NCBI GenBank assembly: GCA_035524335.1
Contig: DATKPE010000047.1
Span: 75,096-139,095, forward strand
Direction of reading: 5' to 3'
Length of the DNA: 64,000 nucleotides
DNA from: DATKPE01 sp035524335
Lineage (GTDB): Bacteria; Bacteroidota; Ignavibacteria; UBA10030; SZUA-254
Part shown: one piece after another, positions 44,538-53,043 of the stretch
How positions within the stretch are numbered: the stretch's first letter is position 1
How the letters are laid out: each line of letters starts with the position of its first letter
Made by a program: the position numbers and the translations under genes
The notes under the pieces: generated by a model
The model's input: only the letters and a program-made list of their open reading frames with translations
Databases searched by the model: none
What the model was told of the DNA's origin: nothing

Positions 44538-45020
44538 TTACTGGATTCCGATTCGACCGCTGATGGAGAGAAGCAGGATGATACCGAATAACAGGGCAAT
44601 GACCGGGTAGAACATGCCGATCTGGCGGTCATATCCGCGGAGCGTCTCTTCCGCTCCCGTCGGTGCACTGCCGGCGTTCATCGACTGCACCAGCTTTCCC
44701 CGTTTGCCGGAGGTGATCCCGAAGATGACCCCGCTGATCAGTGCCAGAGCAAAGAAGACGATTTTGTATGCGAGCCATCCGGGGAGGTCGAGAAGGGTGT
44801 AGCCGAGAACGTGCATGTTGCCGATGCCGCTGAGGAGCATGATGAGGCTTCCGATCGGGCTGAGGAGTCCGATCGGTTTCATTGACCGAAGGATGGCGGC
44901 CTTCGCGCCGGGATCGGAGGCGCGGCGGTACTGACGGTTGAGGATGTATCCGGCGAACAGCGACGTGGCGAGGAGGCCGATCCCTATAAAATGAATGAAG
45001 AGCGTTATAATATGCGTCAA
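44538..45020 (-). CDS. Small four-helix membrane protein (DUF2269/CopD-like)
   Basis: This 160-residue protein has four hydrophobic segments: residues 3-24 (HIITLFIHFIGIGLLATSL), about 48-68, about 80-104 and about 135-156. The start is TTG 45020, chosen because an AGGAGAAC ribosome site lies just before it and the first helix starts there; the frame is open further upstream. A SIRxxGLLSPIG-like motif follows the first helix. It resembles small haem- or copper-region membrane proteins only loosely. It heads the operon with the aldehyde dehydrogenase, lipoprotein and YbjQ genes. Confidence 0.7.
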   Translation of the reverse strand: MTHIITLFIHFIGIGLLATSLFAGYILNRQYRRASDPGAKAAILRSMKPIGLLSPIGSLIMLLSGIGNMHVLGYTLLDLPGWLAYKIVFFALALISGVIFGITSGKRGKLVQSMNAGSAPTGAEETLRGYDRQIGMFYPVIALLFGIILLLSISGRIGIQ

Positions 45021-45102
45021 GAGTTCTCCTCGGATTTCGTGATAATGTGTTGCCGGAGAGCAGGTTAGCTTATTGTTCCCGCCCCGTTCGGATGTGTTCG
45101 GG

Positions 45103-45131
45103 AAGATACAAAATCTTTTTATGAGTCTCAA
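45103..45131 (-). promoter_or_regulatory. Promoter for the membrane protein-ALDH-lipoprotein-YbjQ operon
   Basis: Minus strand: TTGAGA at 45131-45126, a 17-base spacer, TATCTT at 45108-45103. The leader to the TTG start at 45020 would be about 76 bases and ends in an AGGAG ribosome site. Confidence 0.55.
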
Positions 45132-45350
45132 CCGCCGCCCGGGAGCCGGCATCCGACACTGATTTTGTGAATCCGGTCATATTTCCCGGCTCACCGCGGC
45201 GCTTGATTGTCCGCTGTTCCTGCGGCTCAGGCGGCTCCAGGAGTACGGAATGCTCTCCGGTTTGTTTTGATGATTCATCCGATCATCCGGATCAACCGAA
45301 TCACGAGTGTGTGCTTCAATCGTTCGTACCTGCGGAGGACGGTATCACTT

Positions 45351-45378
45351 TTGATAATCACGCTTGATTGAGTATATT
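45351..45378 (+). promoter_or_regulatory. Promoter for the murI operon
   Basis: TTGATA at 45351-45356, a 16-base spacer, TATATT at 45373-45378. The murI ATG at 45389 follows after 10 bases, so the predicted leader is at most about 4 bases. Confidence 0.65.
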
Positions 45379-45388
45379 CCTTTCACCT

Positions 45389-46207
45389 ATGCCTTCGGGT
45401 GAATTGCAGTCGAAACCTATCGGTGTTTTTGATTCCGGCATCGGCGGTCTGACGGTTGTCCGGTCGATGATGGATCACCTTCCTTCCGAAAACATCGTCT
45501 ATTTCGGCGATACTGCCCGGGTTCCGTACGGGCCGAAATCTCCGCAGGTCGTCAGGGAATATGCGGCTCAGGATACCGACTTCCTGATGAAGTACGACGT
45601 CAAGATGATTGTGGTCGCGTGTAATACGGTCTCCTCCGTCGCGCTGGAGGTGGTGCAGAAACATTCGCGGGTGCCGGTCATCGGCGTCATCGTCCCCGGC
45701 GCGCGGGAAGCGGTGGGGGCGTCCGCCCGGAAACGGATCGGCATAATCGGTACGGTCGGCACCATTGCGTCGCAAGCCTATGCGAATGCGGTGCGGCAAT
45801 TCGATGCGGATGCGACCGTCGTGGGCCAGGCCTGTCCGCTCTTTGTGCCGCTCGCGGAGGAGGGATGGATCGACCATCCGGCCACGGAGCTTGTCGCAAA
45901 GGAGTATCTGTTTCCCCTGAAACTGCAGAAGATCGATACGCTTGTCCTCGGATGCACGCATTATCCCATTCTCCGGCAGGTCATCGAACGAACGATGGGC
46001 GACGGCGTCGCGCTTATCGACTCCGGGGAGGCGGCGACCCGGGAGATCCGTCTTCTCCTCAAAAAGGAGGGGCTTGAAAATCCCAGCTCCGAAAAAGCGA
46101 ACGTACAGTTTTTTGTAAGCGATATTCCACTCAAATTCACGGAAGTGGGCGAGCGGTTTCTCGGCAGAAAGCTCGGCCGCGTCCGGCGTGCGGAGGGATT
46201 TGCATGA
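45389..46207 (+). CDS. murI: Glutamate racemase
   Basis: MurI makes D-glutamate for peptidoglycan. The 272-residue protein has PIGVFDSGIGGLTVVRSM with the first catalytic-region Asp/Ser, IVYFGDTARVPYGPKS, the first catalytic Cys in VVACNTVSS near residue 72, and the second in LGCTHYPIL near 185. The start ATG 45389 gives the short N-terminus usual in MurI; an in-frame TTG at 45368 lies upstream of the -10 box region and is rejected. Its TGA overlaps the next gene. Confidence 0.95.
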   Translation: MPSGELQSKPIGVFDSGIGGLTVVRSMMDHLPSENIVYFGDTARVPYGPKSPQVVREYAAQDTDFLMKYDVKMIVVACNTVSSVALEVVQKHSRVPVIGVIVPGAREAVGASARKRIGIIGTVGTIASQAYANAVRQFDADATVVGQACPLFVPLAEEGWIDHPATELVAKEYLFPLKLQKIDTLVLGCTHYPILRQVIERTMGDGVALIDSGEAATREIRLLLKKEGLENPSSEKANVQFFVSDIPLKFTEVGERFLGRKLGRVRRAEGFA

Positions 46208-46503
46208 TGGTGAAACGAAAACCGGGCGATCCGCTCCTTCCTGCCAGCGAGGCGGCGGCGCGTCTCACATCTTTGAACGGATGGACGAAAAAGGGAAAGG
46301 AGATCCGGAAGGTGTTCGAATTTCCGGATTTCGTTCGGGCAATGGCGTTTGTGAATGCGGTCGCGCTTCTGGCCCAGCGGGCAAATCACCATCCCGACAT
46401 CGACATACGATGGAACCGCGTTACCCTCGTATTGTCGACCCACAGCGCCGGCGGGCTCACCACAAAGGATTTCGATCTGGCAGACCGGATTGAAGAATTA
46501 TGA
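46204..46503 (+). CDS. Pterin-4a-carbinolamine dehydratase family protein
   Basis: This 99-residue protein has the PCD/DCoH signature: GWTKKGKEIRKVFEFPDFVRAMAFVNAVA and RANHHPDIDIRWNRVTLVLSTHSAGGLT, with the HHP and the following His as active-site residues. It dehydrates 4a-hydroxytetrahydropterin; without an aromatic amino-acid hydroxylase visible nearby, the pterin partner is unknown, and many bacteria carry this family for molybdopterin or moonlighting roles. It overlaps murI (ATGA) and the TPR gene (ATGA). Confidence 0.92.
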   Translation: MMVKRKPGDPLLPASEAAARLTSLNGWTKKGKEIRKVFEFPDFVRAMAFVNAVALLAQRANHHPDIDIRWNRVTLVLSTHSAGGLTTKDFDLADRIEEL

Positions 46504-46814
46504 CAGACCGGCTGGAAACACTGCGGAAGTTCCTCGAGGAGGATCCGTCCGATCCGTTTAACCGCTATGCGCTCGCACTCGAATATGTCAGTCGGAGGGA
46601 TTTTTCAGCCTCGGCGAAACTGTTCGAGGAGGTCATCGGCATGCACCCCGATTACATCCCGGCGTACCAACAGCTCGGAATGCTCATGAAGGAACTCGGC
46701 CGGACAGACCGGGCAAAGAGCGTCCTCGAAGAGGGAGTGCGGAGGGCTGTCGCGGCGGGGGACGGCCACGCGGCTGCGGAAATGAGGGAGATGATCGATG
46801 AGACGGGGGTCTGA
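46500..46814 (+). CDS. Small TPR-repeat protein
   Basis: This 104-residue protein is made of about two tetratricopeptide repeats: DPFNRYALALEYVSRRDFSASAKLFEEVI and YIPAYQQLGMLMKELGRTDRAKSVLEEGV. It has no signal peptide, so it is probably a cytosolic scaffold of unknown partner. It overlaps the pterin dehydratase gene by ATGA and lies 3 bases before pyrE, so it is firmly embedded in the operon. Confidence 0.85.
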   Translation: MTDRLETLRKFLEEDPSDPFNRYALALEYVSRRDFSASAKLFEEVIGMHPDYIPAYQQLGMLMKELGRTDRAKSVLEEGVRRAVAAGDGHAAAEMREMIDETGV

Positions 46815-46817
46815 GCC

Positions 46818-47417
46818 ATGACGCGCGAAGAGATTCTCGGAATGTTCACCTCCAGCGGGGCTCTGCTGGAAGGACATTTTCAGCTGACCTCGGGACTGCA
46901 CAGTCCCAATTACTTTCAGTGTGCAAAAGTACTTCAGTACCCGGACTTCACCGAACGGCTCTGCTCGCTCATCGTGGACAGGTTCCGGCCGGGCGGCGTG
47001 GATGCAGTCATTGCGCCGGCGCTCGGCGGCATTGTTGTGGGACAGGAGGTCGGACGCCAGCTGAAGGTTCGCACGATGTTCGCCGAACGCAAGGATCACG
47101 TTCTTCAGCTTCGCAGGGGATTCACGGTCGGACGGGGCGAGCGCGTCCTGATCTGCGAGGACGTCATCACGACGGGAGGTTCGGTACAGGAAGTCATTGA
47201 AATCATCCGGCGTCAGGGTGCGGTCACGGCAGGGATCGGCGCCGTCGTCGACCGGAGCGGAGGCCGGTCCGGACTCCCCGATCTTTTTGCCGCATTCACC
47301 GTCGAAGCCGTCACGTATCCGCCGGCCGAATGCCCTCTCTGCCGCCGCGGGATCTCGGTCGAAAAGCCGGGAAGCCGTCCCGGCGCCGTACAGGAGCCCC
47401 CTCATGCTTCAGGATAG
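46818..47417 (+). CDS. pyrE: Orotate phosphoribosyltransferase
   Basis: PyrE converts orotate and PRPP to orotidine 5'-phosphate in pyrimidine synthesis. The 199-residue protein has LTSGLHSPNYFQCAKVLQYP near the start, FAERKDHVLQLRRGFTVG in the flexible catalytic loop region, and the PRPP motif VLICEDVITTGGSVQEVI near residue 115. A C-terminal CPLCRRG segment is typical of the branch found in some thermophiles and FCB bacteria. The 3' end overlaps mscS by 14 bases. Confidence 0.95.
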   Translation: MTREEILGMFTSSGALLEGHFQLTSGLHSPNYFQCAKVLQYPDFTERLCSLIVDRFRPGGVDAVIAPALGGIVVGQEVGRQLKVRTMFAERKDHVLQLRRGFTVGRGERVLICEDVITTGGSVQEVIEIIRRQGAVTAGIGAVVDRSGGRSGLPDLFAAFTVEAVTYPPAECPLCRRGISVEKPGSRPGAVQEPPHASG

Positions 47418-48471
47418 TCTGATCAAACACGGCCTCTATGCCGTTCTGATCGTGGTCGCCGCGCTGATCCTTGGCCGGGGGGTCAGAACCGTCATCCGGT
47501 TTATCCTCCGCCGCCACGGCGACGACAGCTCCCGTGAGCCGCTCTGCCGGATCCTCCGCGCGATCGATTCCAAACTGTTTCTCATCGCGCTGACCGTCGG
47601 AATATCGCTGGCAGTGCGCGAATTCCGGAAGGCGGCGCTCCCGGGCGATGAGACGCTTCACGAGGTTCTGGATTACCTCTCCACCGGCACGTTCATCCTG
47701 GCGGTTCTTCTGGTCTCCCATCTGCTGAGCAGGTTCTTCCGGTCTTCCGTCGCCTGGTATGCGGATGAGGTTTCGCGCAAAAACAGGAACAACCTGGCTC
47801 CCACGGTCGTCCCGTTCGCCTCCAAGCTGATCAACATCGTGATCTTCTTCATCGTCGGGATGATCATCCTCGATCATCTCGGAGTGAATATCGGCGGCTT
47901 CCTGGTTTCCCTTGGCGTCGGTTCTCTCGCCGTCGCCCTCGCGGCCCAGGAAACGATCGCGAATATGATCGCATGGTTCGTCATCCTGGTCGACCAGCCT
48001 ATTCGGATCGGGGATAAGATACGTCTGCCCTCCGGCGAGGAGGGGGATGTGGCCGAAATCGGTCTCCGGAGCACGCGGATCATCAATTATGACAACAATC
48101 TCGTGGTGATCCCCAACAGTGAGCTGGTGAAGAACCGGCTGACGAATCTCACCCTTCCCGATGCGAGCACGAGGGTTCTCATCGAGATCCCGGTCGCCTA
48201 CGGCACCGACATCGCGAAGGCCCGGTCGGTCGTCCTGGGCGTTGCGGCATCCCGTCCCGATCTTGCGGTCTCCCCCGCGCCGAACGTCTATACGTTGAAT
48301 CTGGGAGAAGGCGCCATTCAGCTCCGTCTCCACGCCCGGACCCCCGATATCGGCCGCAAGTTCGACATCGAAACCGAGCTCCGCGAACAGATTTACAGCG
48401 CACTCCGCGCCGCCGGAATCGAATTCCCCCGCATCCAGCGGTTTATTCATCAGGATCTCCGTGGATCTTAA
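47404..48471 (+). CDS. mscS: Small-conductance mechanosensitive channel (MscS family)
   Basis: It opens under membrane tension to release solutes during osmotic down-shock. The 355-residue protein has four or so hydrophobic segments before the pore helix (IGGFLVSLGVGSLAVALAAQETIANMIAW), then the MscS beta domain (IGDKIRLPSGEEGDVAEIGLRSTRIINYDNNLVVIPNSEL) and a C-terminal alpha/beta domain. The ATG 47404 is inside the end of pyrE; a longer upstream frame is out of context. Gene symbol reflects family, not proven equivalence. The stop overlaps the nudix gene by 11 bases. Confidence 0.92.
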   Translation: MLQDSLIKHGLYAVLIVVAALILGRGVRTVIRFILRRHGDDSSREPLCRILRAIDSKLFLIALTVGISLAVREFRKAALPGDETLHEVLDYLSTGTFILAVLLVSHLLSRFFRSSVAWYADEVSRKNRNNLAPTVVPFASKLINIVIFFIVGMIILDHLGVNIGGFLVSLGVGSLAVALAAQETIANMIAWFVILVDQPIRIGDKIRLPSGEEGDVAEIGLRSTRIINYDNNLVVIPNSELVKNRLTNLTLPDASTRVLIEIPVAYGTDIAKARSVVLGVAASRPDLAVSPAPNVYTLNLGEGAIQLRLHARTPDIGRKFDIETELREQIYSALRAAGIEFPRIQRFIHQDLRGS

Positions 48472-49012
48472 ACTTCTCAGACGTTCGACGGTGTACGACG
48501 GGAGAGTCTTCACCATCGAAGTGGACGACATCGAATATCCGTCGGGCCGCAGGTCGGTCCGCGAAGTCGCACGTCATGGCGGCGGCGCCGTTGTGCTCGC
48601 CGTCGATGCGATGCGCAACGCTCTCCTCATCCGCCAGCTCCGCTATCCGCTGGACGAATTTTTATGGGAACTTCCCGCCGGCAAACTGAACAGGGGAGAG
48701 GACCCGCTCGACTGTGCCCGGCGTGAGCTCGGCGAGGAAACAGGCTATCAGGCCCGGAAATGGTCGAAGCTGACCGCGATCTACACCTCCCCCGGATTCT
48801 GCAGTGAACATCTGCATATCTTTCTGGCGGAGGAGATCTCCCCCAGACCCGAAGGAAGGGCCCCCGAAGAAGGGGAGGAGACAATGACGGTGACCTCCAT
48901 GCCTCTCGACGAGGCCGTTGCGATGGTCGAACGGAACGAGATCGTCGACGCAAAATCGATCTGCGGGATCCTCCTCGGCGAGAGGATTCTCCGGGCGCGA
49001 AACACTCCATAA
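48461..49012 (+). CDS. Nudix hydrolase, ADP-ribose pyrophosphatase-like
   Basis: This 183-residue protein has the full Nudix box GKLNRGEDPLDCARRELGEETGYQA (23-residue GX5EX7REUXEEXGU pattern) near residue 75 and the family's SPGFCSEHLHIFLAEEI and LLIRQLRYPLDEFLWELPAG segments that mark ADP-ribose/NudF-type enzymes. It probably hydrolyses ADP-ribose or a related nucleoside diphosphate sugar. The start is GTG 48461, 11 bases before the end of mscS. Confidence 0.92.
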   Translation: MDLKLLRRSTVYDGRVFTIEVDDIEYPSGRRSVREVARHGGGAVVLAVDAMRNALLIRQLRYPLDEFLWELPAGKLNRGEDPLDCARRELGEETGYQARKWSKLTAIYTSPGFCSEHLHIFLAEEISPRPEGRAPEEGEETMTVTSMPLDEAVAMVERNEIVDAKSICGILLGERILRARNTP

Positions 49013-49074
49013 CGAATCTCATTCCGGACCGGGTGCGGGCGCCGGCCGGTCCGGCAACTGAAAACGGAAGAACC

Positions 49075-50418
49075 GTGAATCCCACCGAACTCATTCGAAA
49101 AAAAAGACACGGGGAGACATTATCCCGGCAGGAACTGCAGTTTCTCATCGACGGCTATCTCCGCGGGGACATTCCCGATTATCAGATCTCCTCCTTCCTC
49201 ATGGCGGTCTATTTCCGCGGCATGACATTTGAGGAAACCGCCACGCTCACCGAGATCATGCTCGGATCGGGGAAGAGCGTCGACCTCCGGTCGGTCCCAG
49301 GCCTGAAGGTCGATAAGCACTCGACCGGCGGCGTGGGCGATAAGGTCTCTCTCATTCTCGCCCCGATGGTGGCGGCCTGCGGCGTTCCGGTTCCGATGAT
49401 CTCGGGACGCGGTCTCGGCCACACCGGCGGTACGCTCGACAAGCTCGAATCGATCCCCGGATTCCGGACCACGCTCTCCCTCGAGGAGTACGCGGCGGTG
49501 ATCCGCGAGACCGGCGTCGTGATGATCGGCCAGACCGCCGATATCGCTCCGGCCGACAAGCGGCTGTACGCGCTCCGCGACGTCACGGCGACGGTGGAAA
49601 GCATTCCGCTCATCGCCGGCAGTATCATGAGCAAGAAGCTGGCGGAAGGGATCGACGCACTTGTCCTGGACGTGAAAACCGGCCGCGGCGCGTTCATGGA
49701 AACGGAGGAAAAGGCGGGGGAACTCGCCGCCACGCTGATCGCCGTCGGCAAGCGGTTCGGCAAACGGACACTCGGTTTCATCACCTCGATGTATCAGCCG
49801 CTCGGATTTGCCGTCGGCAACTGGCTGGAGGTCCGCGAATGCATCGACTGCATGCATGGACGGGATGTCCCCGATCTCATGGAGGTCACGGTTCTCCTCG
49901 GAGGAGCGATGCTCTTCGCGGGGGGAAAGGCGCGGTCGATCGGGGAGGGAGCGGACGGCTGCAGGGAAGCCGTCCGGAACGGATCCGCCTGGAAAAAATT
50001 CATACAGATGGTGCGCACACAGGGAGGGTCAGTCGAAACGGTCGAAGATCCCGACCGCTATCCCGTTAGCCTTCACTCATCTGCCATCGAAAGCCCGGCG
50101 GACGGGTATGTCACGGCGATCGATGCGCTGGACATCGGTTACTGTTCGATCCTCCTCGGCGCAGGCCGGATGACAGTGGACGATAAGATCGATCCGAAGG
50201 CAGGCATTCTGCTCCACAGGAAAATCGGCGACCGCGTAAGGAAAGGGGATCCGCTCGCGACGATGTATACCGACCGGGCCCCTGCGCTCAGCGAGGTGGC
50301 GGCCCGCATTGGCGCGGCTATCGTCGTCGCCGCGCATCGCGCCGATCCGCCGCCGCTCATCCGGTCGATGGTCGATGAGCGGGGGAACCATCCGTGGCCG
50401 TTGGATGCGAAAGGTTGA
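49075..50418 (+). CDS. Pyrimidine-nucleoside (thymidine) phosphorylase
   Basis: It splits thymidine or uridine with phosphate, salvaging pyrimidine. The 447-residue protein starts at GTG 49075 (preceded by GGAAG) with NPTELIRKKRHGETLSRQEL, and carries the family signature KHSTGGVGDKVSLILAPMVAACG, SGRGLGHTGGTLDKLESIPGF, and the phosphate-binding KKLAEGIDALVLDVKTGRGAFM. The C-terminal domain (about residues 345-447) is complete. A GTG at 49033 in the same frame would add 14 residues unlike the family. It closes the murI operon; the next gene has its own promoter overlapping this stop. deoA or pdp cannot be decided. Confidence 0.94.
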   Translation: MNPTELIRKKRHGETLSRQELQFLIDGYLRGDIPDYQISSFLMAVYFRGMTFEETATLTEIMLGSGKSVDLRSVPGLKVDKHSTGGVGDKVSLILAPMVAACGVPVPMISGRGLGHTGGTLDKLESIPGFRTTLSLEEYAAVIRETGVVMIGQTADIAPADKRLYALRDVTATVESIPLIAGSIMSKKLAEGIDALVLDVKTGRGAFMETEEKAGELAATLIAVGKRFGKRTLGFITSMYQPLGFAVGNWLEVRECIDCMHGRDVPDLMEVTVLLGGAMLFAGGKARSIGEGADGCREAVRNGSAWKKFIQMVRTQGGSVETVEDPDRYPVSLHSSAIESPADGYVTAIDALDIGYCSILLGAGRMTVDDKIDPKAGILLHRKIGDRVRKGDPLATMYTDRAPALSEVAARIGAAIVVAAHRADPPPLIRSMVDERGNHPWPLDAKG

Positions 50419-50443
50419 CTGATGTGATTTTTTTCCCTATGTT
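50415..50443 (+). promoter_or_regulatory. Promoter for the ferredoxin gene, overlapping phosphorylase stop
   Basis: TTGACT at 50415-50420 covers the phosphorylase stop codon; a 17-base spacer leads to TATGTT at 50438-50443. The predicted leader of about 40 bases begins with a six-base-pair hairpin (50451-50456 with 50463-50468) and ends in an AAGGAG ribosome site. Confidence 0.6.
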
Positions 50444-50490
50444 CTCCTTTCGCCGCGACTGAGCGGCGCCATCAGATCAAGGAGCAGATA

Positions 50491-50931
50491 ATGCCCGTTC
50501 TTACATTCCCCGGGGAGGGGAAAACAATCGAGGTTCCGGAGGGGACCAACCTTCGCAAAGCGCTTCTCAACAATGGCATCTCTCCCTACCACGGCAAGGA
50601 TAAAGTTCTGAATTGTCTCGGAAACGGTCTCTGCGGCACCTGCAGAGTGGAGATCGTTGACGGGAAAAATGCGCCGCCCGTGTCGGATCTTGAAGCGGCA
50701 TCCCTCGTCGGTCTTGCCCCCTTTTACGCCCGTGAGGTTCCGAAAAATATCCGGCTGGCCTGCCGTATCGCGGTGACGAAGGACCTGACGCTGAATATTG
50801 CGCCGGCGATCACCATCGACTGGAAGACGACCCGCGAGAGGCTGTCGATGACCGTTATCTGGACCCTCTTCGGCGGCGCCTTCATGGCGGTTGTCCTCCG
50901 CCTCCTCTACGAACTTGCCACCGGCCGGTGA
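50491..50931 (+). CDS. Plant-type [2Fe-2S] ferredoxin with C-terminal membrane anchor
   Basis: This 146-residue protein has a beta-grasp ferredoxin domain with four cysteines placed as in plant-type clusters: CLGNGLCGTC near residues 46-55 and a fourth in IRLACRIAV near 88. It ends with a hydrophobic helix SMTVIWTLFGGAFMAVVLRLLY (about residues 118-140), so the ferredoxin should be tied to the inner membrane with the N-terminal domain in the cytosol. Partner unknown. The ATG is preceded by AAGGAG. It converges on suhB with a 4-base gap. Confidence 0.87.
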   Translation: MPVLTFPGEGKTIEVPEGTNLRKALLNNGISPYHGKDKVLNCLGNGLCGTCRVEIVDGKNAPPVSDLEAASLVGLAPFYAREVPKNIRLACRIAVTKDLTLNIAPAITIDWKTTRERLSMTVIWTLFGGAFMAVVLRLLYELATGR

Positions 50932-50935
50932 TCGT

Positions 50936-51718
50936 TCAGCCGCCCGAAACGGACCGGAGGAGCGCCAGCATCTCCTCGTGGACGAGACCGTTGGATGCGA
51001 TGATATCCTTGCGGTAGATTGAAAAATCGCCTCCGTCGAAGGAGGTCACCTTCCCCCCGGCTTCCGTCACCAGAAGCGTGCCCGCCGCCATATCCCACGG
51101 ATTCAGGTCGACTTCCCAGAACCCCTCGTAGCGTCCGGCGGCGACATACGCCAGATCGATGGCCGCCGATCCCATCCTCCGCACCGCCTGTGCCTTCATG
51201 AGGAAGGAAATGAACCGTTCGATGGCGCGGTTCGGATTCTCCGCGATGTTGTAGGGAAAACCGGTGACGAGCATACCCCGTTCGAGCGTCGCACCGGCGG
51301 AAACGCGGATCTGTTTTCCGTTGAGAAACGCCCCCTTCCCTTTTTCGGCTGTGAAAAGTTCGTCGTGGTTCGGATCGTAGATCACGCCCAGGATCACCTC
51401 TCCCCGCCGTTCCAGCCCGATGGAGACGCAGTAGACCGGGAATCCGTGTGTGAAGTTCGTCGTCCCGTCGAGCGGGTCGATGACCCACCGGTAGTCGGAA
51501 TTTCCCGTTTTCTGCATGCCCCCCTCCTCGGCGAGAATTTCATGACCCGGGTAGTGGCGCTTGAGAAGGCTGATGATCATCTCTTCCGATCGTTTGTCGA
51601 TCTCGGTGACGAGGTTTTTGGATTCCCCGCCCTTCAGCTGAATGGAGCGGATTTTACCAACGTTCTGCCGGAGGAATTTTCCGGCTGTTCTGGCGGCTTC
51701 TATGGCGATGGCGAGCAT
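50936..51718 (-). CDS. suhB: Inositol-1-monophosphatase family protein
   Basis: This 260-residue protein has the FIG-superfamily metal sites: ILAEEGG near residue 65, VIDPLDGTTNFTHGFPVYCVSIGLE near 84 and WDMAAGTLLVTEAGGKV near 210. It hydrolyses inositol phosphate or a related sugar phosphate; SuhB also has an RNA-polymerase-linked role in E. coli, which cannot be assumed here. The symbol is by family. It follows hflX after 22 bases as the last gene of the minus-strand operon. Confidence 0.92.
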   Translation of the reverse strand: MLAIAIEAARTAGKFLRQNVGKIRSIQLKGGESKNLVTEIDKRSEEMIISLLKRHYPGHEILAEEGGMQKTGNSDYRWVIDPLDGTTNFTHGFPVYCVSIGLERRGEVILGVIYDPNHDELFTAEKGKGAFLNGKQIRVSAGATLERGMLVTGFPYNIAENPNRAIERFISFLMKAQAVRRMGSAAIDLAYVAAGRYEGFWEVDLNPWDMAAGTLLVTEAGGKVTSFDGGDFSIYRKDIIASNGLVHEEMLALLRSVSGG

Positions 51719-51740
51719 GGCGGTGGTGTGGTTGTCGGGA

Positions 51741-53036
51741 TTATGATTTTCCGGCAGAGCGGGAGGGGAGCTTCCTTCTGCCGAGGAGCTGTTGGACCTG
51801 GCCGATATTTTTCCGGTTGATGCGGAAGCGCACCGTCACGGAATCGCGCCGGTAACTCGTTTTGACGATTTCGGCGATATCGTGGAGCTTTGCAACGATG
51901 CCGTACTCCGATTGCCGGAGCGTGATCGAATCTTCCACAACGTTGTTCCGGAGAATGGACAGGATCGCCGTTTCAAGTCCCCCGATGTTGATCCCGCGTT
52001 CGGCGGATATGCACACCGACGGTTGATAGGCGGCGGCAATTTCCCGGAGGGGCGTCCGGTCGGAAAGCGTGTCGATCTTGTTGAAGACATAGATCGTCGG
52101 TTTTCCCTCGGCGTGAAGTTCCCCGAGGGTTTCATTCACCACCGCAATGTGATCGGCGAAATGCGGATGACCGGCATCGACGACATGGAGGATGACGTCG
52201 GCCTCCGAGACTTCCGCGAGGGTGCTCCGGAACGAGGCGACGAGATGCGGCGGCAGTTTCCGGATGAATCCGACGGTATCCGACAGGAGGACCTTCTGCG
52301 ACGGGCCGAGGGAAATCATCCGGACCGTTGTATCGAGGGTTGCGAAAAGGCGGTCTTCGACGAGGACGTCGGCGCCGGAGAGATGCCGGAGGAGGGTCGA
52401 TTTGCCGGCATTCGTATACCCGACCAGCGCGACCCTGATCATATCCCTCCGCTGTTCGCGCTGGACCTCCCGTTCCTTGCTGATGCGCTGGAGCTTTTCG
52501 CGGAGCACCGAGAGGCGCCGGCGGATAGCCCGGCGATCGGTCTCGATCTGTGTTTCGCCGGGGCCTTTCGTTCCGACGCCGCCGTACTGCTTCGAGAGAT
52601 GCGTCCACTGACGGGTGAGGCGCGGGAGAAGGTACTGGAGCTGGGCGAGTTCGACCTGCGTCATCGCCTCCTTGGTTTTCGCCCGTGAGGCGAAAATATC
52701 GAGTATGAGACCGCTCCGGTCGATGATTTTACAGGAGATGATTTTCTCGAGATTGCGGACCTGCACCGGAGAGAGATCGTCGTCGAAGATGACCGCGGCG
52801 AGCTGTTCCTCTGTCACTGTCCGCCCGATCTCGGACGCCTTGCCGGGACCGATGAAGGTCGCCGGATCGATCTGATCCCGCTCCTGCAGAACCGTATGGC
52901 GGACCTCGACGCCGGCGGTGTCTGCAAGCCGCACCAGCTCCTGCATCTGCTCGCGGACCATCGTCCGTTCCGATTTCTTCCGGACGACGCCGACGGCGAT
53001 TGCCTCCTCGCGGACCGATGTCGGGTGAAATTTCAT
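51741..53036 (-). CDS. hflX: Ribosome-associated GTPase HflX
   Basis: HflX splits stalled ribosomes. The 431-residue protein has the N-terminal HflX domain (FIGPGKASEIGRTV, VIFDDDLSPVQVRNLEKII, IDRSGLILDIFASRAKTKEAMTQVELAQLQYLLPRL), the GPGETQIETDRR hinge, and the GTPase domain: G1 GYTNAGKSTLLRHL near residue 215, G3 DTVGFI, G4 NKID. The ATG 53036 is chosen because the conserved N-terminal region begins there; a longer upstream frame lacks family similarity. It starts 7 bases after the BatA gene. Confidence 0.94.
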   Translation of the reverse strand: MKFHPTSVREEAIAVGVVRKKSERTMVREQMQELVRLADTAGVEVRHTVLQERDQIDPATFIGPGKASEIGRTVTEEQLAAVIFDDDLSPVQVRNLEKIISCKIIDRSGLILDIFASRAKTKEAMTQVELAQLQYLLPRLTRQWTHLSKQYGGVGTKGPGETQIETDRRAIRRRLSVLREKLQRISKEREVQREQRRDMIRVALVGYTNAGKSTLLRHLSGADVLVEDRLFATLDTTVRMISLGPSQKVLLSDTVGFIRKLPPHLVASFRSTLAEVSEADVILHVVDAGHPHFADHIAVVNETLGELHAEGKPTIYVFNKIDTLSDRTPLREIAAAYQPSVCISAERGINIGGLETAILSILRNNVVEDSITLRQSEYGIVAKLHDIAEIVKTSYRRDSVTVRFRINRKNIGQVQQLLGRRKLPSRSAGKS

Positions 53037-53043
53037 CCCGTGG

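Larger units (their letters stand above)
45021..45388. other. Divergent intergenic region between membrane-protein operon and murI
   Basis: This 368-base stretch holds one promoter for each flanking operon (45103-45131 minus; 45351-45378 plus). I see no convincing gene in it: the longest frame (45167-45367, plus) starts at a non-ATG codon, has no ribosome site and reads as random composition. Confidence 0.6.

Noticed and set aside
45167..45367. Small plus-strand frame before murI
   Set aside because: Non-ATG start, no ribosome site, random-looking composition and it overlaps the murI promoter.
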